Assembly (NCBI GenBank): GCA_947683425.1
Contig: CANTUQ010000076.1
Span: forward strand, 3,162,001-3,226,000
Reading direction: 5' to 3'
Length of the DNA stretch: 64,000 nt
Origin: Excoecaria cochinchinensis
Lineage: Eukaryota > Streptophyta > Magnoliopsida > Malpighiales > Euphorbiaceae
This document shows, piece by piece, positions 58,711 to 64,000 of the stretch. A model generated the notes under the pieces. The model had not been told where the DNA came from and made no database searches. It was given only the letters and a program-made list of their open reading frames with translations. Numbering within the stretch: the stretch's first letter is position 1; each line of letters starts with the position of its first letter. The position numbers and the translations under genes were made by a program.

Positions 58711-59010
58711 CTCGTGACCGTATTCTCTGTCATAAAATTAAACGATTTTTTGATCAAATCATCAATCGTTCAACAGACACAGAATAGGATCATTGAAATT
58801 TTCGTATTAAACACGTTAATACAATAAGTTAATCGCATTAACATAATCAATTAACACATAATTGAATTGTAGCCCTTAGAAAACAAGATTATGTTTTTAA
58901 CAGTGAAAACAGTAATCAATTATCAAAACCAGTGTATCGACATACATGCCAACAGAAGCAAAATTATACATATCACATACATATAAATTTGAATCAATCG
59001 AATATACAAG

Positions 59011-59024
59011 TGGCTCTGATACCA
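59011..59024 (-). promoter_or_regulatory. Primer binding site of copia element (tRNA-iMet)
   Basis: The minus strand reads TGGTATCAGAGCCA, complementary to the 3' end of initiator tRNA-Met, one base inside the 5' LTR. Confidence 0.94.
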
Positions 59025-59025
59025 C

Positions 59026-60655
59026 TGTTGGGTTTCAACGGAATTAAATCACATTAAACGCAGCGGAAAAAAAAATCGAAACCCGAAACAGGATCCAAGT
59101 AGATTCGATTGATTCAAAAAGGAAGAGATTGAATTACTAACCTTTAGAACGAAATAACTCTTTAATCCGGACTGAAGACGCTGCCTTTACGCGAACGTCC
59201 TCTATCGGTATCCACACGCATGAACAAATGAGCAGGAGTCGCAGGGGTGCTAGCTCCCTTGAATGCGAATGGATTTCTTTTCTTTCTTTCTCAAAGAATA
59301 ATGGTGGCTCTGTTCTGTTTTCTTTTCTTTCTTTCTCAAAGAAGAACGATAGCACTGTTTTTTTTTTCTTTCTTTCTCAAAGATGATAATTACAGCCACT
59401 CTAATCCTAGTTATTTAGAATAACGTGATTAGTGTTTCTATTAGGGTTAAACTCTTTTTATTAACATATATCCCATATATAACTGTATATATATTTCAAA
59501 TCTTTTTCCTCTTAGGAAAAGATAAATGATGATATTATCTCTTAATTCAAAATTAAGATATAATATATATATATATACATATATTTATATATATATATTT
59601 ATTTATTTATTTATTATTCTAAATAATAAGAAATAATATATTAATACATATTATTATCTCATATTCAAAATAAGAGATATTTATATGCATAAATATATAT
59701 ATATAAATATGTAATTTCGAAATTAAATATAAATACCTATATTTATATTTTATTCCGAAATAACCCAATAAAATCCATTCTGTTCATTTTGCTCTTGGTG
59801 TGTGACCCAATAGGTTTATATTATGTTGGCAGTGGGCCTAATCCCATAAAAGCCCACAAGTCATAATTGGTCTCTAGCAAGACATTATGACTACCCAAAT
59901 AATATAAATATCGTTAGTCTGATTTTAACCTTGCAATAGAACATGTTATTATCCTTCTATCACACGATATCTTGTTTGAACATAAGTCATGGTCCATGTC
60001 AAACTTAAATTGTTCAAACATATAATTTCTCGATCACCAAGTAGACTGATAAATTCAAATGACATTGATCACACTATCAATTCATTTGAGCACGGCCATG
60101 CATTTTACAGTCCTACTTATCGAGGGGCCCAATAGATATCTCTCTCATAAGAGAGGGACAAATTCCATCTTGATTATTCACTTTCCTCCGCATAATTCTC
60201 ATTATGTCCGATCATAAACTTTATAATTATCCGATTAAAGATAACGTTTGATTATGTCAAAACATAATGATCCTTATGTAGGAAACTATGATAACCTCAG
60301 GTCAAAGGATTCAATAATATATCTATTATAAGAACACTTATGACATTAACCCATGAAGTGATCTTATAGTGGGTCTATCCAGTACTTTGTTCTCTAGCAA
60401 GTACATATAGATTTGATTTATATCAACATATATAATCATCCCATGATTATCAATGCAAATCTATACTAGTCTTAATTTATCTTTATGCCCTTTATTGATA
60501 AATGACTAGGGACAACATGAATAACGTTGTTATTCATAAACATTACAATAATGTAACATGCCAATAATATCAATACGAAGAAAACCATTATATAAATGAA
60601 AAAGTAATGATTACATCAAGGTCCAAATGCTTGGCCTAGGGCATAACCACTAACA
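59026..60655 (-). repeat. 5' LTR of copia element
   Basis: 1630 bp, sister of 51507-53144. The length difference comes from A, T and TA runs. Confidence 0.95.
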
Positions 60656-60660
60656 GGAAC

Positions 60661-61876
60661 AGCCGGACTCTGTCGCGCTCGTGATAGAGAGTTTAAATTT
60701 CTCCATCGCGGGCTCGCGATAGCACAGACCAAGATCACCGGTCTCTGTCGCGCTCGATATAGAGTCGGGATCCTCAAAATCTGCAGAATTCTGCAGATTT
60801 CTTCCTCTTCAAAAACACACCCACAACACACAAATCACATTCAAATGGTCTCTTACCTCAAATCCAGCCACCCATCAACATCAATAACCACAATATAACA
60901 TTTATCAACAATTAATTTCACACCAAGCATCGATTCCAACTCACAATACCAATAATTTCCAATACCCACAAATTTGCAGCAAAAACCACATCAATCCCCA
61001 AAATCACTACAATAATCCTATACTCATGCAAAATTACTTTACCCAAACAAAAACCCGTAACGTACATGCCTTATCAAGAACATATCACAACCCAATTTCC
61101 GAAAATCATTAAGAACACATGCATAAACACATTTACATAAAAAAAAATAAATTTCCCAAACCTTGAAATCCTTTGCTCCTAATGCTTAGATCCACTAGAT
61201 CCTGGCTTCTCTTTACCCTTCGGTTCACGAGGAGGCTCAACTAAGCACAACCCAACAAAACCCACAACAAAGTAACTCTAGATTAAAACCTAAACTCTGA
61301 AAATGTGAAGAAGAAAGATGAAGAAGAGGAAGAAGAAGATGGAAAATGCAGAAAACTTACCAAGGAAAAGCAAGGAGATGATTAATTTCCACCACTTGAG
61401 GCTTGAATCCTAACTAGGGCACCATAATGAAGGAGAAGAGAAAGAGGAGTTAGGAAGAGAAGAGAGAACGGGATTGAGGGAGTAAAATTCTGCTTTCCTA
61501 TTCTCTTTCCTCTTCTTAATCTTTACTTTTTCCCTCTCTTGCCAAGTGTCCTCATCCTAATGGTGGAATTCAATCACTCACCCCCAACAAACATACATCA
61601 CATGCACACAAGACTCTCCCAACTAATGCATACCCTACAAATGTGTGAACACACACACACAAACACAGCCCCAAAACACACTCTACAACCATGTGAGTAA
61701 ACACACCCAAGTGCACCCAACTAATTCACACCTTAACACCACACATGCACCCACATGCTAACAAAACTCTTAAAACAATGCATTTCTACCCAAAATGCCC
61801 TTAACACATGCCAAAACTCACACAATGCACATGCACATACATGGCTCATTCTACTAGGGGTAAACGGGGTGTGACA
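60661..61876 (-). repeat. 5' LTR of Tekay element, right portion
   Basis: It resumes the LTR at 'agccggactctgtcgcgctcg', here given as agccggactc plus tgtcgcgctcg, colinear with 44249-45589, and ends GGGGTGTGACA. The word array (60661-60775) is about 130 bp shorter than in the sister LTR. The rest matches closely: 'ttcccaaaccttg' block (about 61153), AG-rich stretch and CA-rich stretch. AATAC at 61877 is the element's target duplication. Confidence 0.92.
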
Positions 61877-64000
61877 AATACACATCTCACTGTCACGCTC
61901 GCGACAGTGAGCTGCTAGCCCGATCTGTCGCGCTCGCGCTCGAGAGCATGCTTGCGACAGAGGATCGCCTAATTCAGATCGGCAGCCAAGCGCTTTGTCA
62001 CGCTCGCGATAGAGGCTCTGCTGCACTGCTCAGCAGCGGGCTCGGACGCGTGCGAGGGCTGCTTTCATCGGACTCTGTCGCGACCTCGCAACAATGTCGT
62101 GCTCGCGATAGAGTCGTGAATGCCAACCCTTACATGAGAAATCTGTAGAAAAATCCAACTTCACAATACCCAAATCTCAAACCAAACATCAAAACATCAA
62201 CTTACCTCATCTCCAGCAAGCCACACATCATTGACAACATAAAACACAACATCCATACCAAGAATTCCAAATAAATCATGCCACTAACAATATTCATTTA
62301 CACAATCTACAATATCAGCACTATTCGTCATTCATCTCAATCAAAAACACAATTAAGTTCAATAGCTCACATTCAAGGCTTCATACATCATCTAAATCAA
62401 AACCCATAACATTTAAACTATTATGAACATCAAGAACACCATAATTCCATTCTCAAACATTTATTTATTCTATCTCCAAACTCTAAACAAGTAATGACTA
62501 AGTTTTAGACAGTTACAACGAAGTTCGGATGCATTTCGGAAGCAAAACGTACCAAAATACTCAACCTAAAGGAGGGTAAGGAAGGGCAACTGCTCAAGCC
62601 AACCATAGGGTTCAAAATAAGAGAAAACACCTTCAGCTAGCAGGTTCTATTGTGCTTGTGACAAGGGTCACGCTCACGATAGAAGCCTCCGCCACAGCAC
62701 TACGAAAACACACTAAGATGACTTCTATACGCCCCCAACTTGTATTGCCTAAACCAACCTCTAAAACTCTTTTTTAGCCAAAATTGCCTTCTTAACAAAT
62801 GTTACCTAGGATGTTAACGTTCAAATGCAACAAATTACATGTCAAATGGACATTTATAACTTCAGATATGAGCTAAACAACCTATACTATGCATATAACC
62901 CGACCCAAACAGAGACACTACGGTTTTGGTAAATTTTTAGGATCTTAGAGCAAGAATTTGCTCAAGGCTATTTCAAAGACTTTTAAAGGAATAGAAGTCA
63001 TGGTTCTAATAGCTCAAGAATCACATGATTTAGATATCTAAAAATCTACTTATGATAAAAACAATAAACGGAGGTCAGATGAGAACTGAACAGAATTGCC
63101 AAAATCACCATAAAACATCAAATTCAAAGAAATTCCCAAACTCATGCATGTCAATACCAACCCTCATATACATTTATCTCAATCAATAACATGGATTACT
63201 AACACATTTACCCAAATTAATTCATCCATAAACTCATATCAAAGCACTTAAATTTCTGGAAAGCAAACACAAATACACACTTATGATCCAAGGAGAATTA
63301 GGCAATGACAACTCAAAACTCAAATGCAGAAATCAAAGCTCCCAAACCTCTTTGAAGCACAACCCAGCTGATCTTCACTCTTCAATCTTCTCTTTGCCTT
63401 TATTCTTCTTCTTGCCATCCAAAGCTTGCACAAACAAAAACCCAAAACTTCTTAATCCAAACCCTAACTCAAATAAAACCAGAAAAAGAAGAAGAAGAAG
63501 AACCAGATGTAGGATTAAAACCCAAACACAAACCTCTTTAATCTTGCTCCAAACTCTATCAAAATCACCCACTAACTTGCACAAACTCCAGCCACAAGAA
63601 AGACAAGGAGGAAAGGCAGAAATGAAGAAAAGAAAGAGGAAGAGGAGCTAAAAGAGGGAGGAGAACGGGAATGTAGGATTCCTGCGTTCTCTCTCCTTCT
63701 TTTCCCCTTTCTTCTTTTCTTTCATTTATTGCCCACTAACCAAAATACACTTGGCAAGCTCTCATTGGACCAATAATTCCACTACTTGACTTACCAATCC
63801 ATGGCACCATACTCCTTCCTCACTAGATAACTCTTAAGTAGATATTTTCCATCCTAAGTACAATCCACTAGATACTTGCCTTACATCCTTGTTACCGAAC
63901 AACACACACTATAGATAAAACCACAACAAACACCCTACATCCATACACCACATGCACACCAAATAATTTCCCCCACTTAACTTATTTAATTAATTACTTT
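61877..64000 (-). mobile_element. Tekay-type LTR, right portion (continues beyond window)
   Basis: Continuation of the LTR begun at 41113. The GC-rich word array resumes (61888-62115, with a weaker patch at 62640-62690). Then follow AT-rich sequence, 'ctcccaaacctc' (about 63339), GA-rich and CT-rich stretches, and CA-rich sequence as in the ends of the other Tekay-type LTRs. The 122-codon frame at 63283-63651 is low-complexity and matches the equivalent non-coding part of the sister LTRs. No LTR end is seen before 64000. Confidence 0.75.

Larger units (their letters stand above)
57139..59010 (-). other. Leader of copia element
   Basis: 1.9-kb untranslated leader between the primer site and gag. 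It holds a local repeat cluster (58138-58375: 'attgataatcataaata' and 'ataaggcgctacgat' several times) and a palindrome-word cluster (58565-58710). No open frame of note. Confidence 0.85.
51507..60655 (-). mobile_element. Angela-like Ty1/copia element, nearly intact, minus strand
   Basis: 9149 bp, flanked by GGAAC (51502-51506 and 60656-60660), a perfect target duplication. LTRs are 51507-53144 and 59026-60655 with TGTTGGG and CTAACA ends. The order on the minus strand is LTR, iMet primer site, 1.9-kb leader, gag-PR-INT-RT-RH, polypurine tract and LTR. Comparing the LTRs by eye I found seven substitutions, all transitions, plus homopolymer and TA-repeat length changes. This makes it the youngest layer here. 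Clade assignment rests on polyprotein motifs (GYYFYNPSENKVFVARNGVF, PERYGFL) recalled from Angela/BARE elements. Confidence 0.94.
43035..61876 (-). mobile_element. Tekay/Del-like Ty3/gypsy chromovirus, minus strand
   Basis: The LTRs are 43035-45589 and 50303-61876 (the latter split by a copia element), flanked by AATAC (43030-43034 and 61877-61881), a perfect target duplication. The minus-strand order is 5' LTR, iMet primer site, gag-PR-RT-RNaseH frame, decayed integrase, chromodomain, polypurine tract and 3' LTR. The chromodomain, the TGTAACACCC LTR end and the 'ENFEDEILVSRG' pol end point to the Tekay (Del) clade. It cannot move on its own because the integrase is broken. Confidence 0.93.

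Noticed and set aside
59011..59024. Possible tRNA fragment (also at 50281-50297)
   Set aside because: Only the 14 to 17 bases complementary to the tRNA-iMet 3' end are present, directly next to an LTR. This is a primer binding site, not a tRNA gene.
63283..63651. 122-codon plus-strand frame rich in Lys, Arg and Pro
   Set aside because: It covers the GA-rich stretch that is non-coding in the equivalent part of the sister LTRs (for example 44990-45180), and I see no domain.

Overview
This 64 kb window looks like repeat-dense, AT-rich nuclear DNA of a flowering plant. The evidence is Ty3/gypsy chromovirus (Tekay/Del-like), Tat-like gag and Ty1/copia (Angela-like) sequences, tRNA-iMet primer sites, and LTRs of 1.6 to 3.1 kb nested in one another. 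The species cannot be named from the sequence. I found no host gene, no RNA gene and no CRISPR array. Every gene-like stretch belongs to an LTR retrotransposon.

Layout. (1) The base layer is a plus-strand, apparently non-autonomous Tat-like element. Its leader is at 1-607 and 15024-15308, its gag at 15309-15952 and 23213-23978, its non-coding 3' region at 26756-29795 and its 3' LTR from 29796. (2) A Tat-type solo LTR (608 to 15018, TSD AAGCC) sits in that leader. It is split by a complete minus-strand Tat-like element (2751-14681) whose two 3.1-kb LTRs flank a short gag and no pol. (3) A Tekay-ended LTR block (15953-23207, TSD GCAGT) splits the base element's gag and itself holds a solo LTR (18008-20325, TSD AGAAT). 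(4) Another Tekay-type solo LTR (24113-26750, TSD GTGGG) lies just after gag. (5) About 9.93 kb (20751-30682) is directly duplicated at 30683-40592, with only scattered differences. (6) The base 3' LTR (39707-41112) is entered by another Tekay-type LTR (41113 to beyond the window end). That LTR is split by a Tekay element (43035-61876, TSD AATAC), whose right LTR is split by an Angela-type copia element (51507-60655, TSD GGAAC).

Coding content. The Tekay element has a 1122-codon gag-protease-RT-RNaseH frame, a decayed integrase and a readable chromodomain. The copia element is young and nearly intact: two frames cover gag to RNase H and are separated by what looks like a one-base deletion in RT.

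Most unusual observation. Nearly every LTR family here carries a GC-rich array of short self-complementary words. The words differ between families, but the array sits at a similar place in related LTRs. One word, CACGAGTCGTG, occurs in both Ty3/gypsy-type LTRs and the copia leader. Array length differs between sister copies, and three of the four LTR-into-LTR insertions lie inside such arrays. In addition, two conserved stem-loops with compensating changes recur in the Tekay-type LTRs, and the two Tat-like elements carry 3' tandem arrays with higher-order periods of 143 and 145 bp, the first built from hairpins with covarying arms.
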